Notes: generated from the letters alone by a model not told the origin. Positions 25,947 through 35,153 are shown, counted from the first letter of the stretch. The stretch: 64,000 nucleotides of DNA from Geoalkalibacter sp. (GCF_030605225.1 NZ_JAUWAV010000016.1:1-64000); one strand, 5' to 3'. Numbers and translations: made by a program.

Positions 25947-27345
25947 GGCTTGCCTTGTCTGTGTCGCGCTCCGGGCGCAGGTTGCCGTTGAGGGGGAGGT
26001 TGAGTTCAAAACGGGTGCCGCTGGTGAAGCGCGACGGCCCCCACTGCACGCGGGCACCGATCGCCCGGGCGCGCTCGCGAATGTTGTTGAGGCCTCGCCC
26101 GCCGCCCTGCACGCCAGGCTGGGGTCTGAACCCGTTGCCGTTGTCCTCGACGACCAGCACCAGCGCCTCGTCGCGCCGGTCGAGGGTCACTTCGTAGCGG
26201 CTGGCCTGGGCGTGCTTGATGACGTTGTGCACCGCTTCCAGGGTGATGCGGTAGAGCGAAAGCAGGCACAGGCGTGAGAGGCCCAGACCTTCCACCTGCG
26301 GCGATACATACAGATGGTACTCGGGAAGCTGCTCTTTGTCGAGGTGGCGCTCGAAGTGCGATTGCAGGGCGGCGCCGAAGCCGAGGATCTCCAGGGTCTG
26401 GGGATGGAGATTTTCCATGACGTCGCGCAGATTGGCGATGGCGCGCCGCAGGTCCTCCTCGACCTTTCCGATGTCCGCGGCGCAATTCTGCTCATGAGGC
26501 AGGCTCTGGAGGGCGCGCAGGATGTTGGAGAGATCGGAGAGAGACTGATCATGCAGGTCCATGGCGATGCGGCGGCGTTCCTCCTCGGCGCCCTCGAGCA
26601 GTTTCTCGGTGCTGACCACGCGGATCAGCCGCTCGGTCATCTGATTGATGGAGACCGCCAACTCGTCGAGTTCGTCCTGCACCTCCTTGGGCGCGGGCGG
26701 CGCGGTGAGGTCGCCGCGGGCGATGCGCCCGGCGCTGTCGGAGAGGGTCTTGATGCGGCGCAGCAGGCGGCGGGCGAAGAACAGGGAGAGCAGGGTGCCC
26801 AGGGGAATGGCGGTGCCCATGCCGATGATGGTGACCAGGGCGGTGCGCGCCACCAGCTCATCGATGTTCTGCAGGTTGACGTCGCGCAGCTGCTCGCGGC
26901 GCTGCTGGGAGGTTTCGGCCAGCGACACCAGCTGCGGGCGCAGCAGCCCCAGGGCGCTGAGAAAGCGCGCGCCGTCGTAGCCGCGCTTGGAATCAAGATC
27001 CTCGACGGTCTGCTTGAGCAGGGCGCGGGTGCTGTCCGGCAGGATCATGAGTTCGAGAATCCGCGCCACCGCGCCGGAGAGATGATCGTGGAGCTCGGCG
27101 AGGGTTTCCAACTCGACGATATCGATCTGGCCGCGCCGGTTGATATGCAGGATCATGCCCTGCAGGCGCTGGGCGGCGAGATCGGCTTCCGCCAGGGCGA
27201 CGAAGGTCAGGGTCACCTTGCGCGCCTCTTGACGCTTGACCGAGAGATCCCAATAGGTGTACTGCAGGAAGATCACCAGAAGGATCGTCAGGGTCAGAAC
27301 CGTGGCGGGGGCAAGAATGATCTGTTGTTTGAGGGTGAGACGCAT
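25933..27345 (-). CDS. NarL-type (HisKA_3) membrane sensor histidine kinase
   Basis: The product has 470 residues. A helix at about 9-29 and another at about 168-190 bracket a helical periplasmic domain of about 135 residues. HAMP follows (about 190-245), then HisKA_3 with His265 in RRRIAMDLHDQSLSDL, and an HATPase domain with NVIKHAQA and GGGRGLNNIRERA. This is the architecture of kinases that pair with NarL/FixJ regulators, and it overlaps exactly such a regulator downstream. The signal is unknown. Upstream lies a 346-bp non-coding stretch with a candidate small RNA on the opposite strand. Confidence 0.88.
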   Translation of the reverse strand: MRLTLKQQIILAPATVLTLTILLVIFLQYTYWDLSVKRQEARKVTLTFVALAEADLAAQRLQGMILHINRRGQIDIVELETLAELHDHLSGAVARILELMILPDSTRALLKQTVEDLDSKRGYDGARFLSALGLLRPQLVSLAETSQQRREQLRDVNLQNIDELVARTALVTIIGMGTAIPLGTLLSLFFARRLLRRIKTLSDSAGRIARGDLTAPPAPKEVQDELDELAVSINQMTERLIRVVSTEKLLEGAEEERRRIAMDLHDQSLSDLSNILRALQSLPHEQNCAADIGKVEEDLRRAIANLRDVMENLHPQTLEILGFGAALQSHFERHLDKEQLPEYHLYVSPQVEGLGLSRLCLLSLYRITLEAVHNVIKHAQASRYEVTLDRRDEALVLVVEDNGNGFRPQPGVQGGGRGLNNIRERARAIGARVQWGPSRFTSGTRFELNLPLNGNLRPERDTDKASHGDL

Positions 27346-27473
27346 TCGGGCAAAATATCACAGATAGCGAGGAAGAGCACTGTGCATTCGCACAGATGCA
27401 ACTGGGGTCTCGCCCGACATTTTTTGCGAAAATGTCTCTGTGCGCGCTTTTTTTCTCGGGTTATAGTTTGACC

Positions 27474-27595
27474 ATCGACAGCCTGTTGTGGCAGGCGGGT
27501 TGTCAATGGTGACTCCCTCTTCATTGCTTTACTCCCTCTCAAAAGCGCCAAGGGCCGGCGGGATACCTCCCCCGTCGGCCCTTGGCGCTTTTTGT
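27474..27595 (+). ncRNA. Candidate small RNA with C-rich anti-Shine-Dalgarno-like repeats
   Basis: This lies in the only stretch over 300 bp without a gene (27346-27691). A weak -10-like TATAGT is at 27462-27467. Then come a hairpin (GACA at 27477-27480 with TGTC at 27501-27504, and GCCTG with CAGGC inside), an unpaired linker with ACTCCCTCT at 27512-27520 and again at 27531-27539, and a strong Rho-independent terminator at 27541-27593 with ACCTCCCCC in its loop. No open frame uses the region. The terminator has no upstream gene on this strand. The -35 is poor, so the start is a guess; it could instead be the leader of the GTPase gene. Two shorter hairpins at 27380-27395 and 27416-27436 lie upstream. 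Confidence 0.45.
27541..27593 (+). terminator. Strong orphan terminator
   Basis: AAAGCGCCAAGGGCCG pairs with CGGCCCTTGGCGCTTT around a C-rich loop, followed by TTTTTG. It precedes the GTPase gene rather than following a coding gene. Confidence 0.85.
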
Positions 27596-27691
27596 CGGTA
27601 CAAGTCCCAAACGGGGTGGTCAAGGCGGACTTTTTTCAGTAGGATAGGGGACTTGAGCCCAATGTGAACCCGCCCTGCATGAGGACGCCCC

Positions 27692-29506
27692 ATGACCCAG
27701 TTTGCCGCCGCCCCTTCGCACCCCGCCCCGGATTCTTCCCTGCCCGCGCTTTTCGCGCGGGCCCTGCGCTGCCTGGACGAGCTGGGCGGCGACTACGAGG
27801 CCGCGCGCCAGGATCTGGACGCGCTGCGGCAGCGGCTCGACGAGGGGCGTTTTCACCTGGCGGTGATGGGCCAGTTCAAGCGCGGCAAGAGCACCCTGCT
27901 CAACGCTCTGCTGGGCGAGGATCTGCTGCCCACCGACATTCTGCCCGCGACCTCCATTCCCACCTACATTCTCGCCGGCGAGGCCCTGCGGCTGCGTGTC
28001 CACTTCACGGCGGCGCCGCCGCGGGATTTTCTGCCCAGCTCCGGCGCGCCCCTGGCCCAGGTGCTCAACGAGTACGTCAGCGAGCAGGGCAATCCGCACA
28101 ACCGGCGCGGCGTTGAACGGGTGGAGATTTTTCATCCCGCCGCGCTGCTGCGTCAGGGCGTGGTGCTCATCGACACCCCAGGCATCGGTTCGACCCTGCG
28201 CCACAATACCGAAATCACCCATCAGACCTTGCCCAAGTGCGATGCCGCTCTGTTTCTGGTGTCGCCCGATCCGCCCCTGACCGAAACGGAGCTTGATTTT
28301 CTCGGTCGGGTTCACGATCGTCTGCCGCGAGTCTTCTATCTCTTCAACAAGATTGATTTTCTCGACGCCGGGGAATTGCGCGCCTCCCTGGATTTTCTGC
28401 GCGCCAACCTGGAGCGGGCCGATCATGGCGTGGAGCCGCCGCGGATTTTCCCGATTTCCGCGCGCCAGGCCCTCGCCGCCCGTTTGCGGGGCGATGAGGC
28501 GGCTTGGCGCGCCAGCGGCCTGCGGGAGGTGGAGGAAAAGCTCATCGATTTTCTCAGCCGCGAAAAACTGCACGTCCTGCAAGCCGCTCTGCGTCGTCAA
28601 GCGGCGGATGCCGTGGATGTGGCGCTGATGAGGTTGCAACTGACCCTGAGCGCCCTGAAGCTGCCGCAGGAAGATCTTCAGCAGCGCCTGGAGCAGTTCC
28701 GCCGTGCCCTGCCGGATATCGAACGTGAGCAACTGGCGGCTTCCGATGTGCTCGCCGGCGATCTCAAGCGCCTGGTGGCGCGGCTCAACGAGGAGCTGCA
28801 CAAGCTCAGGGACAAGGCCCTGGGCGAGATGGCGCCGCCGGTGGAGGCCTATCTGGAAAGCGTCGAGGATCCCGAGGAGATGGAGCGCCTGGTGCGTTCG
28901 ACCCTGGAGCGGGCCATTCCGCGCTTTTTCAGTCCGGCCATGCTCAACCTCTCCCAGTTGATTCGCGAGGAAGCCACGCGGATTCTGACCCTGCATCAGC
29001 GTCGCTGCAACGCCCTCATCGAGCAGGTGCGGCGCACCGCCGCCGATATCTTCGATATCCCCTACCAGGCGCCCGCGGGAGAGAGCGCCTACACGGCCTT
29101 CGCCCCGCCTTCCACTTGGAACACCAGTTTTCTCATTTCCGACATGGATCCCCTCGGCCAGCGCCTCGCCCGCAAGCTCATGTCCAAGAAGTTTCGCCGC
29201 AACCGCACGGTCAAGCGCCTGCGCCGCCAATACCCGGCGCTCATCGGGCAGAACATCGAGCAGATCAGTTGGGCCCTGCGGCAAAGCCTCGACGAGAGCT
29301 TCCGCCGCTTTGATCACGAGCTGCGCGAGCAGCTGAAAAAGACCGTGCATGCCGCCCAGGACGCGGTGCGCATCGCCATGAACCGCAAGATGACCCATCT
29401 GCACGAAACCGCCGCCGAGGAAACCCGACTGCGCCGCCATCGCGACGAGCTGCTGGAGATTCACGCGGCGCTGGGGCGCAGCGGTGCTTCGCCCGCCGCA
29501 TCCTAA
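27692..29506 (+). CDS. Dynamin-like GTPase
   Basis: The product has 604 residues. The GTPase domain has G1 GQFKRGKS (60-67), a G2-type Thr/Ser around PATSIPTY, G3 DTPGIGS and G4 NKID. Long helical, charged segments follow (about 290-600), with a short hydrophobic stretch only near 320, as in bacterial dynamin-like proteins. Known members remodel or tether membranes, or act in envelope stress; some are phage-defence proteins. It has GAGG before the ATG and no second dynamin gene beside it. Its stop overlaps the stop of the convergent hydrolase. Confidence 0.82.
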   Translation: MTQFAAAPSHPAPDSSLPALFARALRCLDELGGDYEAARQDLDALRQRLDEGRFHLAVMGQFKRGKSTLLNALLGEDLLPTDILPATSIPTYILAGEALRLRVHFTAAPPRDFLPSSGAPLAQVLNEYVSEQGNPHNRRGVERVEIFHPAALLRQGVVLIDTPGIGSTLRHNTEITHQTLPKCDAALFLVSPDPPLTETELDFLGRVHDRLPRVFYLFNKIDFLDAGELRASLDFLRANLERADHGVEPPRIFPISARQALAARLRGDEAAWRASGLREVEEKLIDFLSREKLHVLQAALRRQAADAVDVALMRLQLTLSALKLPQEDLQQRLEQFRRALPDIEREQLAASDVLAGDLKRLVARLNEELHKLRDKALGEMAPPVEAYLESVEDPEEMERLVRSTLERAIPRFFSPAMLNLSQLIREEATRILTLHQRRCNALIEQVRRTAADIFDIPYQAPAGESAYTAFAPPSTWNTSFLISDMDPLGQRLARKLMSKKFRRNRTVKRLRRQYPALIGQNIEQISWALRQSLDESFRRFDHELREQLKKTVHAAQDAVRIAMNRKMTHLHETAAEETRLRRHRDELLEIHAALGRSGASPAAS

Positions 29507-30519
29507 GGCTGCGCGTCGTTTCGTCCCGCGCCGAAAGCGGAGAATGCCTCCTCGCGCAGGCGCTGGGGCTGATTCTGGTAGCGCGGTGAGTGGTGAAAAA
29601 CCAGCAGTTTGCGTGCGCCGGCGCGTCGTGCCAGCTGCCCGGCGAGGGCGGCGCTGAGGTGATTGCGCTCTTGCGCAAGGCGGCGATCGGCCTCGGCGAA
29701 GGTGGCTTCGATGACCAGCAGGTCGGCGTCGGCGGCAAGCTTCAGGATCGTTTCAGCGTTGGCCGCCGTGGGCGAGGCATCGGTGACGTAAGCGATTTTC
29801 ATCCCCGGTTCGCAGTGCGCGATCTGTTTCGCGAGCTCGCCCAAGCTGCGCCGGACCGGCGCTCCCGCGGTGCGCGGCACGCTGAGCGGGGTGTCCGCGG
29901 GCGCTGCAGCGCGCAGCAGATCCTTGAAGTCGGCCAGCCAGGCCCCCGGTGGATGACCGAGGCGCTCCAGGGCGTCGCGGTGGATGGCCACATGCAGCTT
30001 TTCCTCCAGGACAAAGGCCAGGCAGTCGATGTCGCCATGTTCCAGGGGCGCGGCGTGGACCTGGTAGCGGGAGGTTTCGTGCAGCAGCCCCGCCGGGCAG
30101 GCATGGGGAGGCGCGGGCTCGGCGGCAAAGCCCCGGGCGGCGCGAAAGCGCAGGGCGCGGCCGTGGCCGTCGGGCGCCCATTCGCGCACCTCGATGCTCA
30201 GGGGATAGCCGTGGATCAGATTCCAGGTGTAGCCGGCCAGCCGATGGGCGATGCGTTCGGCAGTCCCGGGCGGGCCGTAGACGAGAAGGGGCTGCGGGCG
30301 GTAAAGAAAGGTGCGCAGCAGATGGTCGAAACCGATCAGATGATCGATGTGGGCGTGGGAGACGAAAACCGCCTGGATTTTAAGCAGATCCCGGGCGGAC
30401 AGGGCGTGCAGATCGCCGCAATCGAACAACAGGGCTTCGCGGCGGTGCGCGACGCGCGCATACAGGGCAGGATCGCCGAAGGGACCGTTGACCAGCCTGA
30501 CGAAAAAAGATGAGCGCAT
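29503..30519 (-). CDS. Metallo-beta-lactamase hydrolase, RNase Z-like
   Basis: The product has 338 residues. The zinc motif SHAHIDH gives His55, His57, Asp59 and His60. Later metal ligands fit VTDAS, EATF and the late FHHSPRY histidine, in the RNase Z/ElaC pattern. RNase Z removes tRNA 3' trailers. However, the N-terminus (FGDPALYARVAHRREALLFDCG) differs from classical RNase Z, so another phosphodiesterase activity is possible. The ATG at 30519 was chosen because the fold begins there. The gene shares 4 nt with the GTPase stop (convergent). Confidence 0.75.
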   Translation of the reverse strand: MRSSFFVRLVNGPFGDPALYARVAHRREALLFDCGDLHALSARDLLKIQAVFVSHAHIDHLIGFDHLLRTFLYRPQPLLVYGPPGTAERIAHRLAGYTWNLIHGYPLSIEVREWAPDGHGRALRFRAARGFAAEPAPPHACPAGLLHETSRYQVHAAPLEHGDIDCLAFVLEEKLHVAIHRDALERLGHPPGAWLADFKDLLRAAAPADTPLSVPRTAGAPVRRSLGELAKQIAHCEPGMKIAYVTDASPTAANAETILKLAADADLLVIEATFAEADRRLAQERNHLSAALAGQLARRAGARKLLVFHHSPRYQNQPQRLREEAFSAFGAGRNDAQP

Positions 30520-30542
30520 GAGCTCTCGCCGTCGCCGACAGG

Positions 30543-30583
30543 AATGCCCGCCGCTCATCCCCAAGGATGGAGCGGCGGGCATT
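30543..30583. terminator. Long GC-rich hairpin between degP-like and RNase Z-like genes
   Basis: Arms of 14 bp (AATGCCCGCCGCTC and complement) extend with ATCC/GGAT around a short loop. No good T-run follows on the minus strand, so it may act as a processing or attenuating hairpin, or a weak terminator for the protease gene. Confidence 0.5.
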
Positions 30584-30594
30584 TTCGCTTTGGC

Positions 30595-31995
30595 TCAGCG
30601 GGCCTTGAGGGTGGTGTAGAACAGCCCGTCGCGGCGCTGCACCAGCAGGCGCAAAACCTGATCCTTCTTCACGGTCTTGAGCACCGCCTGCAAGTCCGCC
30701 GCGGAAGCGACGGCGCGACCGCCGATCTCCACGATCAGATCGCCCGGACGCAGGTTGGCGGCGGCGGCCGGCCCCGTCGGATCGACATCGACGATCAGCG
30801 CGCCCTGCTTGCCCTCCAGGCCGTAGGCCAGGGCCCGCTCGGGGGTGAGGTCGGCGAAGGAGAGACCGAGGCTGCCGGCCTCATCACCGGCGGCGGCGCT
30901 CACCTGGGGTTCCTCCTCGGCCATGCGGCCCACGCGGATGCGCAGGTCGCGGGTCTTGCCGTCGCGCCAGATCTTGATGCGCGAATCGCTGTCGACGGGC
31001 GTGGCCGCGACAAAGCGCGGCAGATCGTTCATCGAGTCGATTTTCTTGCCGTCGAATTCAAGAATGATGTCGCCGCGGCGCAGACCGGCTTTTTCCGCCG
31101 GCGAATCCTTGAGCACGTCGACCACCAGGGCGCCCTTGGTTTCGGTAAGGCCGAAGGAGGTCGCCAGTTCCTGGGTGACGGGCTGGATCTGCACGCCGAG
31201 ATAGCCGCGGGTGACGCGGCCTTCCTCGCGCAGCTGCGGCAGCACGATCTGCGCGGCGTTGATGGGGATGGCAAAGCCGATGCCCTGGCCCTGGGCGACG
31301 ATGGCGGTGTTGATGCCCACCACCTCGCCTTTCATGTTGAACAGCGGGCCGCCCGAGTTGCCGGGGTTGATGCTCGCGTCGGTCTGGATGAAGTCGTCGT
31401 AGGGACCGGCGCCGATGACGCGACCCTTGGCCGAGACGATGCCGACGGTCACGGTCTGGTTGAGCCCGAAGGGATTGCCGATGGCCATGACCCATTCGCC
31501 GATTTTCAGCTCGTCGCTGTTGCCCAGGGGCGCCACCGGCAGCTTCTCGCCGGTGTCGATCTTGAGCAGGGCGAGATCGAGCTTGGCGTCGGTGCCCTTG
31601 ACGCTCGCGTCGAAGGAGCGCCCGTCGGAGAGGCGCACCTTGATTTCGTCGGCGCCGCTGACCACGTGGTCGTTGGTGAGAATGTAGCCGTCGGTGGAAA
31701 TGATGAAGCCCGAGCCCAGGGATTGCTGCAGGCGCGGCTGGGCGTCGGGCATGCCGCGAAAGAAGCGCTCGAAGAATTCGTCAAACAGATCCCCGCCCGG
31801 ACCGGGCGGACCGGGCAGGCGCGGCGAGCGGCGCTGCACGGTTTTCGAGGTGCTGATGTTGACGACGCTCGGCATCATTTCCTGTGCCAGCTGGCTGAAG
31901 TCGGAAGGCGCGGCGTGGACCGGCAGGGGTGGGCCGGCGAGGAGCAGAGCGAGCAAGAGGGGCAGAATCAGGGCGGGTCGCCACAACTTTTGCAT
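30595..31995 (-). CDS. Periplasmic HtrA/DegP-family serine protease
   Basis: The product has 466 residues. The signal peptide ends PVHAA. The trypsin-like domain carries the triad His110 (TNDHVV), Asp140 (KLDLALL) and Ser214 (GNSGGPL). Two PDZ domains follow (about 265-355 and 370-460). It degrades or refolds damaged envelope proteins. AGGAGG precedes the ATG. A perfect 22-bp palindrome lies 26 nt upstream. It follows a two-component pair in the same direction, so it may belong to that regulon; in other bacteria HtrA is often controlled by envelope-stress kinases. Confidence 0.93.
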   Translation of the reverse strand: MQKLWRPALILPLLLALLLAGPPLPVHAAPSDFSQLAQEMMPSVVNISTSKTVQRRSPRLPGPPGPGGDLFDEFFERFFRGMPDAQPRLQQSLGSGFIISTDGYILTNDHVVSGADEIKVRLSDGRSFDASVKGTDAKLDLALLKIDTGEKLPVAPLGNSDELKIGEWVMAIGNPFGLNQTVTVGIVSAKGRVIGAGPYDDFIQTDASINPGNSGGPLFNMKGEVVGINTAIVAQGQGIGFAIPINAAQIVLPQLREEGRVTRGYLGVQIQPVTQELATSFGLTETKGALVVDVLKDSPAEKAGLRRGDIILEFDGKKIDSMNDLPRFVAATPVDSDSRIKIWRDGKTRDLRIRVGRMAEEEPQVSAAAGDEAGSLGLSFADLTPERALAYGLEGKQGALIVDVDPTGPAAAANLRPGDLIVEIGGRAVASAADLQAVLKTVKKDQVLRLLVQRRDGLFYTTLKAR

Positions 31996-32020
31996 GATGG
32001 TCCTCCTGGGGAAAATGCGT

Positions 32021-32042
32021 GCGGTGATTATTTAATCACCGC
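32021..32042. promoter_or_regulatory. Perfect 22-bp palindrome upstream of the protease gene
   Basis: GCGGTGATTA and its exact complement are separated by TT. It lies between the kinase stop and the protease ribosome-binding site. It could be an operator for a dimeric regulator or a small terminator for the kinase transcript. Confidence 0.5.
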
Positions 32043-32086
32043 CGGGGAGGATGTCAATGCAGGGGCGGGCGGATTCGGCGGCGCGA

Positions 32087-33514
32087 TCAGGCGGCGTCGG
32101 CGGCCGAGGCGGCGGCCAGGGGCAGGCGGACCTGGAAGCAGCTGCCTTCCCCCGGGGTCGAGGTGACGCTGATCTGACCCTGGTGGGCCTCGACGATCCA
32201 TTTGACGATGGACAGGCCGAGCCCCGCGCCGCTTTCCAGGGAGCGGCTGCGGTCGATGCGGTAGAAGCGGTCGAAGATGCGCTGGAGATGCTCGGGCGCC
32301 ATGCCCACGCCCGTATCGCGCACCTCGATCACCGCCTGGTTGCCTTCCACCCGCAGCAGCAGATCGACGCGGCCGCCCGTCGGCGTGTACTTGATGCCGT
32401 TGGAGAGCAGGTTGAGAAACATCTGGTGCAGGCGCAGCTCGTCGCCGCGGACCTGGACTTCGAGATTCTCCGGAAGCTTGAGGGAGACGGCGATGCCTTT
32501 ATTTTCCCCGAGAATCTTGCCTTGCAGGGCGAGTTCCTGAAGAAGCAGGTTGAGATTGACCTGCTTGATGGTCATCGGGGTTTGGCCCGCCTCGCTTTTG
32601 GCAAGCAGCAGCAGATCCTCGATGATGCGGCTCATGCGGTCGATCTCTTCCAGGTTGGATTCGAGAATGCCTCGGAATTCCTCGGGGTTTTTCGTCCAGC
32701 GCAGGGCCACCTCGGTTTCGCCGCGCAGCACCGTGAGGGGGGTGCGCAACTCATGGGACGCATCGGCGGCGAACTGACGCAGGCGGTGAAAGGAGCTTTC
32801 GAGCTGTTCCAGCATACGGTTGAAATTTTGCACCAGGCGCCCGATCTCGCTGTGCTGGTCGGCCTCAGGCAGGCGTCGTGAGAGATTTTCGGTGTTGATC
32901 TGCGCCATGGTGCGCGAGATGTTCTCCACCGGGGCGAGCGCGCGATCGGCGAGAAACCAGCCGCCGAAGGCCAGCGCCGCCAGGGGCAGGGGAAAGGAGA
33001 TCAGCAGCAGCAGCCTGAGGCGATCGAGAATGCGCCGGGCCGGCTCCTCGCTGATGCCGACGCGAATCAGGCCCTTGAGTTGGCTGCCTTCGAGCAGGGG
33101 ATAATCGAGAATCCGCAAGGCCGCCTCGCCGGGGGGCGCGAGGCTGTGGAAGCGCCGGGCGCCGGGCTCGGCGAGGATGCGTTGCGGAGTCGCGTCGCTG
33201 TTTTCGGGCAAAAGGCCGGGCGAGGTTTCGCACCAGAGGCCGCCCGCGGCGTCATGCACCCGGGCAAAGGCGCCGCTGCCGCTCAGGGCCAGATCCTGGG
33301 CGAGACCGCGGCAGGCCGCCGCATCGCCTTGCGCGGTCGCGAGCAGCTGCCCCGCCAGGGTTTCGGCGATGACCTGCAGGCGTTCATCGATTTCAGCCTG
33401 CAGGGTGCGCGCCAGGCTCAGGTACCAGAAAAGGCCGGAGGCCCCCAAAATGAGGGCCACCGTGAGGACGTACCAGAGGGTGATGCGGGTGCGGATCGAG
33501 CGAAGAAACTGCAA
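32087..33514 (-). CDS. Sensor histidine kinase, Cus/Cop heavy-metal type
   Basis: The product has 475 residues from a TTG start, with AAGGAATCC upstream; no in-frame ATG sits in a sensible place. Helices at about 11-33 and 166-189 enclose a periplasmic sensor. A HAMP domain follows (about 190-243), then HisKA with His254 in DASHELRTPL, and HATPase with SGAGLGLSIVKW. The order matches CusS/CopS-type kinases. No metal-efflux genes are near, and the periplasmic domain lacks His/Met clusters, so metal sensing is doubtful. It starts 1 nt after its partner regulator and is cotranscribed with it. Confidence 0.85.
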   Translation of the reverse strand: MQFLRSIRTRITLWYVLTVALILGASGLFWYLSLARTLQAEIDERLQVIAETLAGQLLATAQGDAAACRGLAQDLALSGSGAFARVHDAAGGLWCETSPGLLPENSDATPQRILAEPGARRFHSLAPPGEAALRILDYPLLEGSQLKGLIRVGISEEPARRILDRLRLLLLISFPLPLAALAFGGWFLADRALAPVENISRTMAQINTENLSRRLPEADQHSEIGRLVQNFNRMLEQLESSFHRLRQFAADASHELRTPLTVLRGETEVALRWTKNPEEFRGILESNLEEIDRMSRIIEDLLLLAKSEAGQTPMTIKQVNLNLLLQELALQGKILGENKGIAVSLKLPENLEVQVRGDELRLHQMFLNLLSNGIKYTPTGGRVDLLLRVEGNQAVIEVRDTGVGMAPEHLQRIFDRFYRIDRSRSLESGAGLGLSIVKWIVEAHQGQISVTSTPGEGSCFQVRLPLAAASAADAA

Positions 33515-33515
33515 C

Positions 33516-34190
33516 TCAGTCGGATTCCTTGAGAACGTAACCCACGCCGCGCACGGTATGGATGAGCTTCTTGTCGAAATCGCGATCCACCTTCTTGCGC
33601 AGATAGTTGATGTAGACGTCGATGATGTTGGTGAAGGAGTCGAAGGTATAGTCCCACACATGCTCGGCGATCATGGTACGGGTCAGCACCTGGTTGGGAT
33701 TGCGCATCATGTATTCGAGCAGCGCGTATTCCTTCGAGGTCAGATCGATTTCCTTGTCGCTGCGCCAGACTTTGTGGGACACAGGGTCCAGACGCAGATC
33801 GGCGAAATGCAGCTCGGCGCCGCGATCCTGGGTGCCGCGGCGAATCAGGGCGCGCACCCGCGCCAGCAGTTCGGCGAAGGCGAAGGGCTTGGTCAGATAG
33901 TCGTCGGAACCCGAATCGAGGCCCTGCACGATGTCGTCCACCGTGTCCTTGGCCGTCAGACACAGCACCGGCGTCGCCACCTCGCGGCCGCGCAGTTCGC
34001 GGATGACGGTGATGCCGTCCTTCTTGGGCAACATGACGTCCATGAGGATCAGGTCGTAGGGGGTGTGGGTGGCCATGTCCAGCCCTTCGTCGCCTTCATA
34101 GGCGACATCGACGGCATAACCTTCCTCCTCCAGGCCGCGCTTGATGAAGCTGGCCACTTTCTTTTCGTCTTCCACTACCAGAATGCGCAT
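33516..34190 (-). CDS. OmpR-family response regulator, CusR-like
   Basis: The product has 224 residues. The receiver domain has Glu7-Asp8, Asp51 in LILMDVMLPKKDG and a Lys in LTKPFAF. The winged-helix domain ends in HTVRGVGYVLKES. The ATG at 34190 is 8 nt after AAAGGAG; another ATG two codons earlier is too close to that site. The gene follows ppsR by 39 bp and precedes the kinase by 1 nt. A link to the downstream protease is likely but unproven. Confidence 0.87.
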   Translation of the reverse strand: MRILVVEDEKKVASFIKRGLEEEGYAVDVAYEGDEGLDMATHTPYDLILMDVMLPKKDGITVIRELRGREVATPVLCLTAKDTVDDIVQGLDSGSDDYLTKPFAFAELLARVRALIRRGTQDRGAELHFADLRLDPVSHKVWRSDKEIDLTSKEYALLEYMMRNPNQVLTRTMIAEHVWDYTFDSFTNIIDVYINYLRKKVDRDFDKKLIHTVRGVGYVLKESD

Positions 34191-34229
34191 GATCATGGCT
34201 CCTTTGTCTGTTGCAAAAACTGTTTCGAA

Positions 34230-35036
34230 CTATTTCAACTTGAGTTTGACCAGAACCTCGTTGGCGCTTTCCTCCACCGCCTTGCCCGAGACGTCGATGA
34301 TCGCCCAGCGCCGGCGTCGGAAAAACCGGCGCGCGGTGGCGATTTCCTGTTCGATGCTTTCATAGTCGGCGTAGGCGCTGCGCGCGTCCTGGCCGAGGTT
34401 GCGCAGCCGCGAGGCGCGCAGTTCGAGCAGCCGTTGCGGATCGATGAGCAGGGCCGCGATACGCTTCTGATCGATCTCGAACAACTCCTTGGGCGGATCA
34501 ATGCCGGGCACCAGGGGTACGTTGGCCACCTTCCAGCCCTTGTGCGCCAGATAGATGGACAAGGGGGTCTTGCTGGTGCGCGAGACGCCCACCAGCACGA
34601 TGTCGGCCTTATGCAGGTTGCGCAGTTCCTGGCCGTCATCGTGCTTGACGGTGAATTCCACCGCGTCGATGCGGTGGAAATAGCCCTCGTTGACGCCGTG
34701 CAGCAGCCCCGGCATTTCCTTGGGCGACACCCCGAAAAACTCGGAGAGGCGCATGAGCAGCGGCGTGATCAGATCGATGCTCGGCAGCCCCAGGGCATCG
34801 CACTCATCGTGAATCATCTGCGCCAGCTCGCGATTGACGATGGTGTAGACCACCAGGGCCTGTTGCTTGAGAGCGTCATCGAGCGCTTCGTAGACCTGAT
34901 TCTTGTTGCGCACGTTGCTGATCCGCTGCACCCGGGTGGGGTGGTCGCGAAACTGGGTCAGGGCCGCCATGACGGTTTTCTCCGCCGTTTCGCCCGTGGC
35001 GTCGGAGAGCAGAAAAATGTGTTGGATGTCCGCCAT
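34230..35036 (-). CDS. ppsR: PEP synthase regulatory kinase/pyrophosphorylase (DUF299)
   Basis: The product has 268 residues. The family pattern is clear: [17 protein letters not shown] at the start, the P-loop-like [12 protein letters not shown] near residue 150, and [13 protein letters not shown]. Known members phosphorylate and dephosphorylate PEP synthase or pyruvate phosphate dikinase with ADP, setting gluconeogenic flux. The chosen start at MADIQHIF is where the family begins; a longer frame upstream overlaps the likely leader. A near-consensus promoter lies 90-117 bp upstream. The response regulator follows after 39 bp. Confidence 0.92.
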   Translation of the reverse strand: MADIQHIFLLSDATGETAEKTVMAALTQFRDHPTRVQRISNVRNKNQVYEALDDALKQQALVVYTIVNRELAQMIHDECDALGLPSIDLITPLLMRLSEFFGVSPKEMPGLLHGVNEGYFHRIDAVEFTVKHDDGQELRNLHKADIVLVGVSRTSKTPLSIYLAHKGWKVANVPLVPGIDPPKELFEIDQKRIAALLIDPQRLLELRASRLRNLGQDARSAYADYESIEQEIATARRFFRRRRWAIIDVSGKAVEESANEVLVKLKLK

Positions 35037-35124
35037 GCCCTGCCGTATTCTCTGGGGCGGGTTGCAGAGGAACCGTGTTCGCTGCGCTGCCGCCCTCACG
35101 TCGATGGCTCATTAACTGATCTGA

Positions 35125-35153
35125 ATTAGACTTGAACATTAAGACTTTGTCAA
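35125..35153 (-). promoter_or_regulatory. Sigma70-type promoter for ppsR
   Basis: On the minus strand TTGACA (35153-35148) and TCTAAT (35130-35125) are 17 bp apart. Transcription should begin near 35118, giving a leader of about 80 nt. Confidence 0.75.

Noticed and set aside
27488-27504. Sigma54-like TGGCAGG-N-TTGTC upstream of the candidate small RNA terminator
   Set aside because: The -12 element lacks the GC pair, and the bases are better explained as the arms of a hairpin.
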